NCBI RefSeq assembly: GCF_002356315.1
Contig: NZ_AP018164.1
Span: forward strand, 4,030,001 to 4,094,000
Length of the DNA stretch: 64,000 bases
Direction of reading: 5' to 3'
Source: Mycobacterium shigaense
Lineage (GTDB): Bacteria; Actinomycetota; Actinomycetes; Mycobacteriales; Mycobacteriaceae
In this document: in pieces, positions 51,939 to 60,594 of the stretch
Position numbering within the stretch: position 1 is the stretch's first letter
How the letters are laid out: every line of letters begins with the position of its first letter
The notes under the pieces: model-generated
Told to the model about the DNA's origin: nothing
Database searches by the model: none
Seen by the model: only the letters and a program-made list of their open reading frames with translations
Made by a program: the position numbers and the translations under genes

Positions 51939-52996
51939 CTGAGATGAGCGCATCGTCGGTCGCGCGGATCATCCGCACGATCATGGGAGTCCTGCTTGCG
52001 ATTTCGCCACTAGTGTCGGGCTGCAACAGCCCCCGGGATTCTCACGCCGTGGTGGTCGTCTCGGGTGGCGACGCGACGAGCCCGTTCACCACGCCGGACC
52101 AGGCCTGCGCGACGGGCCTTGCGGCGGGCAATACCGATACCGCGATCCGAGAGTATCTGCTCAAGCAGCATTACCGGGCTTTCACCTCACCGGCGATGGC
52201 CGGCCGCGGGCAAGTGGTGGATCAGAGCGGCTTCGGCGCTTTCGGGCGGTGCCCGATCAGCTTGCCGGAGAACATGACCGTCAACTCCACCGGCAGCATC
52301 GACACGGCCGGTGAACATCTGGCCCGGTTCCTGAACTACCTGCACAGCGACAAGGGCATCAACGTCGTCGACCTGGTTGGCCATTCGATGGGCGGGTTGT
52401 ACTCGCGCGCGGCGATCCGCGTGCTGGCCACTACGAACTCCCCGGTGCACGTGCGCTCGCTGACCACCATCGGGACGCCATGGCAAGGCTCCTATCTTTC
52501 GGATTACGCAAATGACTTCGCCTCATTGACCGACTGTGCCGGCGATCAGTTCTGCGAGAACGCGATGAAGGGCTTCAAGGATGAAGTGCTGCGCCTGATG
52601 TCGGGCTCCGGGCGCGAGGTCAACCAGCCCTACCTGATGGGCAAAGACGGATGGAATCAATTCCAGTCCGGGGTGTTGGACAATGTCCCGGTGGTGCTGA
52701 TCGGCGGCAAGAGGTTCGCCAAGCCGGGCCCGGTGAACGCGACGGTGTGGCCGAACGACGGCATCGTCGCGCTGCGCAGCGCGCTGGCGGTCGATGTCGG
52801 GGACCCGGTCCTGCCACACCGGCGCTGCTATACCTTCGACGACACGCACAGCATCTACGTGTCCAACGCCGCGGGCCTGGACTGGAATACCGCGCTCACC
52901 TGGGATCCGCACGTCTTCGAGGTGCTGCACACCGCCCTGCAGAATGCGCCGACATTGTTGCACGGCCCCAACCGCGACGGGTGCCCCGGCCCCTAG
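51935..52996 (+). CDS. Lipase-like exported lipoprotein
   Basis: A 353-residue alpha/beta-hydrolase. The N-terminus has a signal with lipobox VSGC near residues 27-30. The nucleophile elbow GHSMGGLYSRAA is near residue 154, and IGTPWQGSYLSDYANDF and the late His in FDDTHSIYVSN complete a triacylglycerol-lipase-like set. ATG 51935 overlaps the TetR stop; ATG 51944 is also possible. It may release lipid substrate for the operon at the cell surface. Confidence 0.85.
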   Translation: MTEMSASSVARIIRTIMGVLLAISPLVSGCNSPRDSHAVVVVSGGDATSPFTTPDQACATGLAAGNTDTAIREYLLKQHYRAFTSPAMAGRGQVVDQSGFGAFGRCPISLPENMTVNSTGSIDTAGEHLARFLNYLHSDKGINVVDLVGHSMGGLYSRAAIRVLATTNSPVHVRSLTTIGTPWQGSYLSDYANDFASLTDCAGDQFCENAMKGFKDEVLRLMSGSGREVNQPYLMGKDGWNQFQSGVLDNVPVVLIGGKRFAKPGPVNATVWPNDGIVALRSALAVDVGDPVLPHRRCYTFDDTHSIYVSNAAGLDWNTALTWDPHVFEVLHTALQNAPTLLHGPNRDGCPGP

Positions 52997-53237
52997 GCGG
53001 TCGGTCGCGCAGCCCGCTCTTCGCTCGCACGGGTCACGAAGCGGCCGCTCGCGATCGCCCGGTAACCTGAAGAATCCGATCGGCCGATGCGGAGGACTGT
53101 CTCACCATGAAAATACTGGCAAGAGGTCACGATCGACACCCGCCCCGCCGCACAGCATGATGAGCAAGCCCAACGACTCGACGAAGATCTCAAATGGCAA
53201 TAGGGCCAGGGCGGTTCCACCCTGCCCGGGGTGTGCG
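52997..53237. other. Gene-free spacer, no recognised signal
   Basis: The 241 bp between the convergent lipase-like and proline dehydrogenase genes hold only a 17-codon plus-strand reading frame from ATG 53107. No ribosome site, hairpin terminator or RNA gene was recognised. The plus-strand AT-rich patch near 53100-53115 is local. Confidence 0.5.
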
Positions 53238-54209
53238 TCAGCGACGGCTTTCGGCCAGGGCCCGCAGGAAGAACGTCAGGTTCGCGGGACGTTCGGCGAG
53301 CCGGCGCATGAAATAGCCGTACCACTGCGTGCCGAATGGGACGTACACCCGGACCCGGTTGCTGGCTTCGGCGAGCCGCAGCTGCTCGTCGGCACGGATG
53401 CCGTACAGCATCTGGTATTCGAAATCGTCCGCGCCGCGGCCTGATTCGCGCGCGAGCTCGGGTACCGCGGCGATGATCGCCGGGTCGTGCGAGGCCACCA
53501 TCGGATACCCCGAGCCCGCCATCAGCACCCGCAGGCAGGCCAGGTAGGAGGCACTGACCTCGGCATTGCCACGGTAGGCCACCGATGCCGGCTCGTCGTA
53601 GGCGCCCTTGCACAGCCGGATCCGGGCCCCGGACGCGGCGAATTCTTCGCAGTCGCCCAGGGTGCGGCGCAGATACGCCTGCAACACCGTGCCCAGCCAG
53701 CCGAATTCGGCCCGCAGGTCGCGCACGATGCTCAGCGTCGAATCGGTCGTGGTGTGGTTCTCCGCGTCCACCGTTACCCAGACGCCGGCGCGCTCGGCGG
53801 CATCGCAGATCGTCCACGCGTTCTCGCGCGCGATCTTCTCCCCGTCGCGCTCCAGCGACTGCCCCAGCGCCGACAACTTCACCGAGACCTCCAGCGGCGG
53901 GCCGGCCGCGAGATCCCCGGCGCCGTCGCCCATCCTTTCGATCAGCTGCAGGTAGGTCCGCACCGCCGCGTCGGCGTCGTCGCTGCCGGTGACGTCCTCG
54001 CCCAGATAGTCGATGCTGACATAGCGGCCCGATTCTCGCAGGGCGGCAACGCTATTAAGCGCCGAATCGATCGTCTCCCCGGGCACAAAGCGGTGCACCA
54101 CGCGACGGGTTACCGACATGCCCTCGGCGGCACGGCGCAATCCGTTACGCCGGCTGGCGGCCATGATGGCCGGCCGCAGGGTGTTGGCGAACACCCCGGA
54201 CCCGGACAT
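53238..54209 (-). CDS. pruB: Proline dehydrogenase (PruB)
   Basis: Monofunctional FAD-dependent proline dehydrogenase, 323 residues, oxidising proline to pyrroline-5-carboxylate. TIM-barrel motifs include VSVKLSALGQSLERDG, VTVDAENHTTTDSTL, RIRLCKGAYDEPASVA and the C-terminal RVYVPFGTQWYGYFMRRLAERP that closes the active site. Its ATG overlaps the rocA stop by one base (TGATG), coupling the two steps of proline breakdown. Confidence 0.94.
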   Translation of the reverse strand: MSGSGVFANTLRPAIMAASRRNGLRRAAEGMSVTRRVVHRFVPGETIDSALNSVAALRESGRYVSIDYLGEDVTGSDDADAAVRTYLQLIERMGDGAGDLAAGPPLEVSVKLSALGQSLERDGEKIARENAWTICDAAERAGVWVTVDAENHTTTDSTLSIVRDLRAEFGWLGTVLQAYLRRTLGDCEEFAASGARIRLCKGAYDEPASVAYRGNAEVSASYLACLRVLMAGSGYPMVASHDPAIIAAVPELARESGRGADDFEYQMLYGIRADEQLRLAEASNRVRVYVPFGTQWYGYFMRRLAERPANLTFFLRALAESRR

Positions 54210-55840
54210 CAGTCGGACTCCATGTGCGGGTACTTGTGGTCGGTGGCCGGGACGAAGGTCTCCTTGATGGTGCGAGCCGACGTCCAGCGCAACAGATTGA
54301 GCACCGATCCGGCCTTGTCGTTGGTGCCCGAGGCCCGCGAGCCACCGAACGGCTGCCGGCCGACCACCGCCCCGGTCGGCTTGTCGTTGACGTAGAAGTT
54401 GCCGGCGGCGAACCGCAGCCGGTCCTGCGCGGTCGACACGGCGGCACGGTCGTCGGCGATCACCGCTCCGGTCAGCGCGTAGCTCGAGCCGGAGTCGATC
54501 ACGTCCAGGATGCGCTCGTAGTCATCGTCGGGGTAGACGTGCACCGACAGCAGCGGGCCGAAGTACTCGGTGGAGAACGCCTCGTCGGTCGGGTCGTCGG
54601 ATAGCAGCACGGTGGGGCGCACGAAATACCCGACGCTGTCGTCGTATTCGCCGCCCACCGCGATCGTCACGCCGGCCGCGCTCTTGGCCCGCTCGATGGC
54701 GTTGACGCTCTTGGCGAAGGCCCGCGCGTCGATCAGCGCCCCGCCGTAGTTGGTCAGGTCGGTGATATCGCCGTAGCGCAGTTCGGCCACCGCGCCCAGG
54801 AAGTCGTCGCCCATCCGCTGCCACACCGAATGTGGGATGAAGGCGCGCGACGCGGCCGAGCATTTCTGGCCCTGGTAGTCGAACGCCCCGCGAATCAGGG
54901 CCGTGGACAACACATCCGGGCGTGCCGAGGCGTGGGCAAGGACGAAGTCCTTGCCGCCGGTCTCCCCGACCAGCCGCGGATAGCTATGGTAGCGGCCGAT
55001 ATTGGTGCCCACCTGCTGCCAGAGATGGCCGAAGGTGGCCGTCGACCCGGTAAAGTGAATGCCCGCCAGCCGCGGATCGCCCAGCACCACATCGGAAACC
55101 GCGATGCCGTCGCCGGTGACCAGGTTGATCACCCCCGGCGGCAGGCCTGCCGCCTCGAGCAGTTGCATCGTCAGGTACGCCGACAACGTCTGGGTGATCG
55201 ACGGCTTCCACACCACGGTGTTGCCCAGCAGCGCCGGTGCGGTCGGCAGGTTGCCCGCGATCGAGGTGAAGTTGAACGGGGTGATCGCGTAGACGAAACC
55301 GTCGAGCGGCCGATAGTCGCTGCGATTCCATTCCCCCGGGCCGCTGATCGGCTGTTGGGTCAGGATCTGCCGGGCGAATGCCACGTTGAAACGCCAGAAG
55401 TCGATCTGCTCGCAGGGCGAGTCGATTTCGGCCTGGTACGGCGACTTGGATTGGCCGAGCATCGTCGCGGCGGCGATCTTCTCGCGCCACGGTCCGGCCA
55501 GCAGATCGGCGGCGCGCAGGAACACCGCCGCGCGCTCGTCGAACGGCAGCGCCGCCCACGCCGGTTTGGCGGCCAGCGCCGCGTCGACGGCCGCCGTCGC
55601 CTCGGCGTGGCCGGCGTTGGTCAGGGTTCCCAGCCGCGCCGCGTGCCGATGCGGCTGGACGACGTCGATGCGCTCGCCCTCACCCATGCGGTGCTTGCCG
55701 TCGATAACGTGCGGCAGATCGATGGGGTGGTCGGCGAGCGCGGCCAGTTCGGCGCGCAGCCGGCTGCGTTCCGAGGAGTGCGGGGCGTAGTCGTGGACCG
55801 GCTCGTTGACCGGCGTCGGCACCTGGGTGATCGCGTCCAT
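54209..55840 (-). CDS. rocA: Pyrroline-5-carboxylate dehydrogenase (PruA/RocA)
   Basis: Oxidises glutamate-5-semialdehyde to glutamate, 543 residues. The catalytic Glu is in VGETGGKDFV and Cys in YQGQKCSAASRAF; ITPFNFTSIAGNLPTAPALLG and RQPFGGSRASGTNDKAG are further family motifs. First gene of the rocA-pruB unit. Divergent from the PucR-type gene, across 82 bp. Confidence 0.95.
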   Translation of the reverse strand: MDAITQVPTPVNEPVHDYAPHSSERSRLRAELAALADHPIDLPHVIDGKHRMGEGERIDVVQPHRHAARLGTLTNAGHAEATAAVDAALAAKPAWAALPFDERAAVFLRAADLLAGPWREKIAAATMLGQSKSPYQAEIDSPCEQIDFWRFNVAFARQILTQQPISGPGEWNRSDYRPLDGFVYAITPFNFTSIAGNLPTAPALLGNTVVWKPSITQTLSAYLTMQLLEAAGLPPGVINLVTGDGIAVSDVVLGDPRLAGIHFTGSTATFGHLWQQVGTNIGRYHSYPRLVGETGGKDFVLAHASARPDVLSTALIRGAFDYQGQKCSAASRAFIPHSVWQRMGDDFLGAVAELRYGDITDLTNYGGALIDARAFAKSVNAIERAKSAAGVTIAVGGEYDDSVGYFVRPTVLLSDDPTDEAFSTEYFGPLLSVHVYPDDDYERILDVIDSGSSYALTGAVIADDRAAVSTAQDRLRFAAGNFYVNDKPTGAVVGRQPFGGSRASGTNDKAGSVLNLLRWTSARTIKETFVPATDHKYPHMESD

Positions 55841-55909
55841 GCTGTCAGGATCCTCGCGGTCCGGCCCGCATCTGTTGGCGGATCAAACAGGATATTGCGG
55901 TATCGATAG

Positions 55910-55915
55910 TAGAAT
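55910..55915 (+). promoter_or_regulatory. Putative leaderless -10 element of the PucR-type gene
   Basis: TAGAAT with 7 nt to ATG 55923. Just upstream GATA and TATC (55891-55904, six bases between) form a weak inverted repeat in the shared divergent spacer. Confidence 0.5.
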
Positions 55916-55922
55916 CGGACAA

Positions 55923-57527
55923 ATGCGGAAGACCGGTGTGGGATTGGGTCAGCTGCTGCTCGCGCTGGACGCGACGCTGGTCAGCCTGGTCCCGGACGGT
56001 CGCGCCCCGCGGGGCCTGGACCTGCCGGTGGGTTCGGCGGCGCTGATCGACTCCGACGACGTGCGCCTGGGCCTGGCGGCCGCCGCCGGCTCCGCCGACG
56101 TCTTCTTTCTGCTGGGCGTCGCCGACGGCGAGGCGCTGCAGTGGATCACCAACCAGGCACGGGAGCGCGTGCCGGTGGCGATCTTCGCCAAGGAGCCGTC
56201 GACCGCGCTGGTGGCCAAGGCGCTCGAGGTCGGGTCGGCGGTGGTGGCCGTCGAGCCGCGGGCCCGCTGGGAGCGGCTGTATCAACTGGTCAACCACGTT
56301 CTCGAACATCATCGGCATGGCGACCCGGTGGACGACTCGGGCACCGATCTGTTCGGCCTGGCGCAGTCGCTGGCCGACCGGATCCACGGCATGGTCAGCA
56401 TCGAGAACGCCCACTCTCAGGTGCTGGCCTACTCGGCGTCCAACGACGAGGCCGACGAGTTGCGCCGCCTGTCCATCCTGGGCCGGGCCGGGCCGCCCGA
56501 GCACCTCGAGTGGATCGGCCAATGGGGCATCTTCGATGCGCTGCGGGCCAGCGACGAGGTGGTGCGGATCGACGAACGCCCGGCGTTGGGGCTGCGGCCG
56601 CGGCTGGCGATCGGCATCTATCAGCCGCCGACCGCCCCGCGCCGGCCGCCGGTGTTCGCCGGCACCATCTGGGTCCAGCAGGGGTCGCAGCCCTTGGCCG
56701 ACGACGCCGACGACATCATGCGCGGTGCGGCGGTGCTGGCCGCGCGGATCATGTTCCGGCTGGCGGCCCGGCCGTCGACGCATGCGCTGCGGGTGCAGCA
56801 ACTGCTGGGCCTGACGGACGGCGATCCGGCGGACGTGGCCGGCATCGCGCGGGAACTGGGCCTGGCCGCCGACGGCGAGGCGACGTTGATCGGCTGGGAC
56901 TCAGCGGACTCCGGACCCCGACCTGCCCGGTTGACCGATGTGTTGGCGTTGAGCGCCAGCGCTTTTCGCCGAGATGCACAAGTCGCCTCGCGCGGCTCGC
57001 GAATGTATGTGTTGCTGCCGCAGACCGCGGCGGCCCGGTCGGTCGCCTCGTGGGCCCGGGGCACCATCGGCGCGTTGCGCGCCGAACTCGGCGTCGAGCT
57101 GCGGGCGGCTATTGCCACACCGGTCGCCGGCCTGGCCGGCATCGCGGCGGCCCGCGGCGAGGTCGACCGGGTGCTGGACAGCGCTGAGCGACATCCGATT
57201 TCGTTGGGGCAGGTGACCTCGCTGGCGGAGGCGCGCACCACGGTGTTGCTGGACGAGATCGTCACCCTGGTCGGCACCCACGAGCGACTGGTCGACCCGC
57301 GCATCCGCGGGCTGCGCGCCGAGGACCCGGTGCTCGCCGAAACCCTGCGCGTGTACTTGGACTGCTTCGGCGACGTCGCCGCCGCGGCGTACGTCCTGCA
57401 GGTGCATCCCAACACCGTCCGCTATCGCGTGCGCCGGATCGAGAAGCTGCTGTCGACCTCGTTGGCCGATGCCGAGGTGCGCCTGGTGTTTTCGCTGGGG
57501 CTCCGCGCGCTGGACCGCTCGGCGTAA
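55923..57527 (+). CDS. PucR-family activator of proline catabolism (PruC-like)
   Basis: A 534-residue regulator. The N-terminal PucR-type sensor half spans about residues 1-120 and a GAF-like middle part follows. The C-terminal helix-turn-helix is the PucR type: DCFGDVAAAAYVLQVHPNTVRYRVRRIEKLL at about residues 480-510. The M. tuberculosis homologue, Rv1186c, is linked to control of pruAB, and the gene here is divergent from rocA. Start supported by TAGAAT at leaderless distance. Confidence 0.9.
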   Translation: MRKTGVGLGQLLLALDATLVSLVPDGRAPRGLDLPVGSAALIDSDDVRLGLAAAAGSADVFFLLGVADGEALQWITNQARERVPVAIFAKEPSTALVAKALEVGSAVVAVEPRARWERLYQLVNHVLEHHRHGDPVDDSGTDLFGLAQSLADRIHGMVSIENAHSQVLAYSASNDEADELRRLSILGRAGPPEHLEWIGQWGIFDALRASDEVVRIDERPALGLRPRLAIGIYQPPTAPRRPPVFAGTIWVQQGSQPLADDADDIMRGAAVLAARIMFRLAARPSTHALRVQQLLGLTDGDPADVAGIARELGLAADGEATLIGWDSADSGPRPARLTDVLALSASAFRRDAQVASRGSRMYVLLPQTAAARSVASWARGTIGALRAELGVELRAAIATPVAGLAGIAAARGEVDRVLDSAERHPISLGQVTSLAEARTTVLLDEIVTLVGTHERLVDPRIRGLRAEDPVLAETLRVYLDCFGDVAAAAYVLQVHPNTVRYRVRRIEKLLSTSLADAEVRLVFSLGLRALDRSA

Positions 57528-57540
57528 GTCGTCGCGAATA

Positions 57541-58401
57541 TTACTGGGCCGCAATGATTGTCAGGTAACGCTCCTGGCTCGTGGCTGCCAGCGCCTGCCG
57601 CTGCACGAGCAGCATAAGGCAGCGCAACGCCAGGTCGAACGATCGGTAGCAGTGATGGGCGATCAGCGCCAGGTGCTTGAGCTGTTCGTCGGTCATCGAC
57701 TCCGGGCGGACGAAATCGCGGACGTAGACGATGTCGGCCTCCAACAGCTGGTTCATCACTTGGTGGGGATGCAGGTACGGGAAGATGGGCCATCCGCGGA
57801 CCGCGGCGAAACAGTGCGGAAGGAACCCCTGGCTGCGCAACTCCCGGTCGACTTCGCCCAGGCCGGGCTGATCGTTGTACAGCGGAACGAAGGAAATCTC
57901 GGTCTGGATCGCGACCGCCTCGGCGAGCTTCGCCCTGCCGCCCCCGAACACCGCCAGCTCGCCTCCCTGGATGTCGATCTTCAAAAAGTCGAGGTGTTCG
58001 ATCTCCGCGATGTCGTCCAGCCGGGTCGTCTGTATGCCGATGCGGTCGGTCACTGCGGCATACGTCTTGAAGTACTCGAACGCATCCAGTGCCGCGGGGT
58101 CCGGTTCGAGCAGGCTCGTGCATCCGCGTGCGTCGCAGACGTTGAGCGTGTGCGCACCACCGTCACCCACCGCATACGGCAGATAACTCTCCGAGGGACC
58201 CTGCTTGCGCTGCAGTTCGAGCAGGGCATCGGGTTGCGGCTCGAACCCGGTCACCCGACACAGTCCCGCGGCAAGCATCGGCGCGTAGGGCGGCGTCTCG
58301 TCGCTCAGGCTGGCACCGACATCGATGACGTCGGTGAGGCGCTGCGGCGACAACAAGTTTCGAAAGGCTTGGCTGCTATCTGTACTATTCGGGTCCCCCA
58401 T
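57541..58401 (-). CDS. FkbM-family methyltransferase
   Basis: A 286-residue SAM-dependent methyltransferase. DVIDVGASLSDETPPYAP is the SAM loop near residues 24-41, GFEPQPDALLEL the acidic strand, and IEHLDFLKIDIQGGELAVFGGG the FkbM signature. A TTG at 58410 with GGAGG 5 nt upstream may be the real start. Enzymes of this family methylate sugars or polyketides; in mycobacteria some act on glycolipids. Stop lies 13 bp from the convergent PucR-type stop. Confidence 0.85.
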   Translation of the reverse strand: MGDPNSTDSSQAFRNLLSPQRLTDVIDVGASLSDETPPYAPMLAAGLCRVTGFEPQPDALLELQRKQGPSESYLPYAVGDGGAHTLNVCDARGCTSLLEPDPAALDAFEYFKTYAAVTDRIGIQTTRLDDIAEIEHLDFLKIDIQGGELAVFGGGRAKLAEAVAIQTEISFVPLYNDQPGLGEVDRELRSQGFLPHCFAAVRGWPIFPYLHPHQVMNQLLEADIVYVRDFVRPESMTDEQLKHLALIAHHCYRSFDLALRCLMLLVQRQALAATSQERYLTIIAAQ

Positions 58402-58482
58402 GTGCGCCAAGCGTACCTCCGCACCTGCGGTCCGCACGCCGCGCGCGGCGCTGACCTACGAAAAACGTTGCTGAGGGGCCAC

Positions 58483-58833
58483 TTAACGCGACGGGCTCGG
58501 CCGCGGCGGACCGTCACCGGGCGCGTACTGCGGGCAGAAGTAGGTGGCCGCGTCGGCGATGAACTTCGCGGAATGCCTCGGGCCCAGGCCGGCATATTGA
58601 GCGAGGTAGGGATAGGCCGACTGCTGGTAGGTGAGCAGGTCACACACCTCCTTGGCATCCTCGATGATCGCGTCGTCCGATGCGCCGTCGCCGATCCCGT
58701 CGGCCCGTACTTGCCCGAGGAAGTCATCCGTGCCGGTCGCGTGCGCAACCGGCGTCGCGCTCCCCGATAAAATCGCGATGGCCGCAAGTGCTGCTATAAT
58801 GCACCGCCGATGCACAGCGCCCATAATATTCAT
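58483..58833 (-). CDS. Secreted DUF732 protein
   Basis: A 116-residue small secreted protein. The signal peptide IIAALAAIAILSGSATPVAHA ends near residue 32. The DUF732 core follows: DDFLGQVRADGIG, AKEVCDLL and YFCPQYAP, with two Cys likely forming one disulfide. ATG 58833 has AAAGGAA upstream. DUF732 proteins are numerous in mycobacteria; function unknown. Confidence 0.9.
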   Translation of the reverse strand: MNIMGAVHRRCIIAALAAIAILSGSATPVAHATGTDDFLGQVRADGIGDGASDDAIIEDAKEVCDLLTYQQSAYPYLAQYAGLGPRHSAKFIADAATYFCPQYAPGDGPPRPSPSR

Positions 58834-59221
58834 CCTGCGTTTCCTTTCCGTTCATACAAGGATGCACCCGGCACGCTAGACGGCGCAACAGTCTTGGCCT
58901 GCGCGTTCCCTAGGTATTTCCTGGGAGCTGCTGCGCCATGGTCCGCCGCGCGGCTTGATCGAGGGCTATCCGGCGCGGTCCACATTCAGCCAATCGACCC
59001 CCCGGTCGGCGATTCATCAGGCGGATTTCGATACCCGTCATTTAAATCGAAAACTCGTTCGATGACACTGCCGACGACGCGGCGGCGGCCGCGGCCAAGA
59101 CACCGCAGGCTCATCGAGCAGAGAAATATCTGGCAGCACGGGTTAACGTGGTGCGACCACCGCGGCACCGGCTGCAATCAGATGCGGCAGGTTGCCGCGT
59201 TCATCGGGGAGAGGAATTTCC
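58834..59221. other. Gene-free divergent spacer (388 bp)
   Basis: Region between the DUF732 gene (minus) and the small Cys-rich secreted protein (plus). It should hold both promoters, but no clear TANNNT at leaderless distance was found; both genes have ribosome sites and so have 5' UTRs. A weak inverted repeat TCGAA/TTCGA lies at 59047-59062. Reading frames here lack start sites and coding bias. Confidence 0.5.
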
Positions 59222-59449
59222 ATGACGGCGAGAGTCTTGATGGCCAACCTCGGCGCTGCGGCGACCCTGGCCGCTGCCGTCATGTGGTTGGCCCCATCGG
59301 CCTCGGCCGGCACCGACTTCTGCAATACGCTGCCCAACCCGCAGCAGGCCCGGGAGTGCAACTGCGGCTTCGACTTCGCGCCCGGCACTCAGGAGCTGCG
59401 GGATTGCATGGCGGGAAATGCGGTTCCGCCGCGGCCTGGCCAACCCTAG
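59222..59449 (+). CDS. Small Cys-containing secreted protein
   Basis: A 75-residue protein with signal peptide LMANLGAAATLAAAVMWLA ending SASAG near residue 30. The mature 45 residues hold four Cys (DFCNT, RECNCGF, RDCMAG), enough for two disulfides, and a Pro-rich end. GAGAGGA is 7 nt before ATG 59222. No family recognised; it could be a secreted peptide of unknown role. Confidence 0.78.
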   Translation: MTARVLMANLGAAATLAAAVMWLAPSASAGTDFCNTLPNPQQARECNCGFDFAPGTQELRDCMAGNAVPPRPGQP

Positions 59450-59700
59450 TCACACCGCGGCGAGCCTCGAAACGCTTGAGGCGCAATAACTTCCATCCCG
59501 GCTCCGGTCCCGATCGCGAGCAGCCTCTCTTGATCAGCGCTGAATTGCCAAGTGCTGCAACGGGTAACCCGGACATTGCCGTTCTGCAGAGCGGCGTGAC
59601 CCGGAGACTGCGCCCGCTGCGAAGATACGCCCGGGTGAACACCCGGCAAACGGCATCGCAACGGCTCAGCCGAGCCCGCGGGAAGGCCTTTCGTGACCGC

Positions 59701-59721
59701 GCACCGTCGGGCTGACGGTGC
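59701..59721. terminator. Perfect 8-bp hairpin upstream of stf0
   Basis: GCACCGTC and GACGGTGC pair perfectly around a GGGCT loop. It lies 250 bp after the small secreted protein and 70 bp before stf0. A terminator for the former without a U tract, or an operator for the sulfation operon, are both possible. Confidence 0.4.
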
Positions 59722-59756
59722 ACCGATTATGCTCAGCGTGAATGCAATCCTGCGTG

Positions 59757-59784
59757 TTGCAGTGCATTTGCGTCCGGCTAGGCT
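59757..59784 (+). promoter_or_regulatory. Putative promoter of the stf0-cysDNC operon
   Basis: TTGCAG (59757-59762), a 16-bp spacer and TAGGCT (59779-59784), then 6 nt to GTG 59791. The transcript would start at or next to the start codon. AATGCA/TGCATT, an inverted repeat, overlaps its -35 side. Confidence 0.45.
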
Positions 59785-59790
59785 TTGCTG

Positions 59791-60594
59791 GTGACCGATA
59801 GCCCGTCGTCGTATCTGGTGCTCGCCTCGCAGCGCAGTGGCAGCACGCTGCTCGTCGAATCGCTGCGGGCCACCGGCGTGGCCGGCGAGCCTCAAGAGTT
59901 CTTTCAGTACCTGCCGACCACCAGCCAGGCCCCGCAACCGCGCGAGTGGTTCGCGGGCGTCGACGACGAGTCGATCCTGAGCCTGCTCGATCCGCTGGAC
60001 GAGGGAAAGCCCGACCTGGCGCCGGCCGAGATCTGGCGCGACTACATCCGCACGGTCGGCCGGACACCCAACGGGGTGTGGGGCGGCAAGCTGATGTGGA
60101 ACCAGACGCCGCTGCTGCTGGAACGCGCAAAGGGCCTGCCCGATCGGTCGGGCAAGGGCCTGCTGTCCGCGATCCGGGACGTCGTCGGCGAGGATCCGCT
60201 GCTGGTTTACGTATACCGGCCCGACGTCGTGTCGCAGGCGGTGTCCTTTTGGCGGGCGGTGCAGACCCGGGTCTGGCGGGGGCGCCCCGACCCGGTCCGC
60301 GACGCGCGGGCCACCTATCACGCCGGGGCGATCGCCCACGTCATCACGATGCTGCGCGCCCAGGAAGAGGGCTGGCGGAATTGGTTCGTCGAGGAAGACG
60401 TCAAACCCATGGAGATTCCATATCCGGTGTTGTGGCGCAACCTCACCGATGTGGTTGGCTCCATCCTGGAGTCGCTGGGGCTGGATCCCAACCTTGCGCC
60501 AGAGCCGGTGCTGGAGCGCCAGGCCGACAAGCGTTCCGACGAATGGGTCGACCGATATCGTGCGGACGCCGAACGAGAGGGGTTACCGCTATGA
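59791..60594 (+). CDS. stf0: Stf0-family (trehalose 2-) sulfotransferase
   Basis: PAPS-dependent sulfotransferase, 267 residues, the length of M. tuberculosis Stf0, which sulfates trehalose for sulfolipid. The 5'-phosphosulfate loop is LASQRSGSTLLVESL at residues 11-25. WGGKLMWNQTPLL, VYVYRPDVVSQAVSFW and the C-terminal ERQADKRSDEWVDRYR are typical Stf0 segments. The final codons overlap cysD (ATGA), tying PAPS use to PAPS supply. Acceptor in this organism is not proven. Confidence 0.9.
   Translation: MTDSPSSYLVLASQRSGSTLLVESLRATGVAGEPQEFFQYLPTTSQAPQPREWFAGVDDESILSLLDPLDEGKPDLAPAEIWRDYIRTVGRTPNGVWGGKLMWNQTPLLLERAKGLPDRSGKGLLSAIRDVVGEDPLLVYVYRPDVVSQAVSFWRAVQTRVWRGRPDPVRDARATYHAGAIAHVITMLRAQEEGWRNWFVEEDVKPMEIPYPVLWRNLTDVVGSILESLGLDPNLAPEPVLERQADKRSDEWVDRYRADAEREGLPL

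Larger units (their letters stand above)
59450..59790. other. Gene-free leader region before stf0 (341 bp)
   Basis: Holds a perfect hairpin (59701-59721), the inverted repeat AATGCA/TGCATT (59741-59746, 59763-59768) and the stf0 promoter. No coding signal was found on either strand; the first 200 bp have no recognised element. Confidence 0.55.

Noticed and set aside
53107..53160. Small ORF beginning MKILARG
   Set aside because: No Shine-Dalgarno site, 17 codons only, and no conservation evidence; left as spacer.
58986..59177. Minus-strand frame of 63 codons in the 58.8-59.2 kb spacer
   Set aside because: No ribosome site or family pattern, and composition unlike neighbouring genes.
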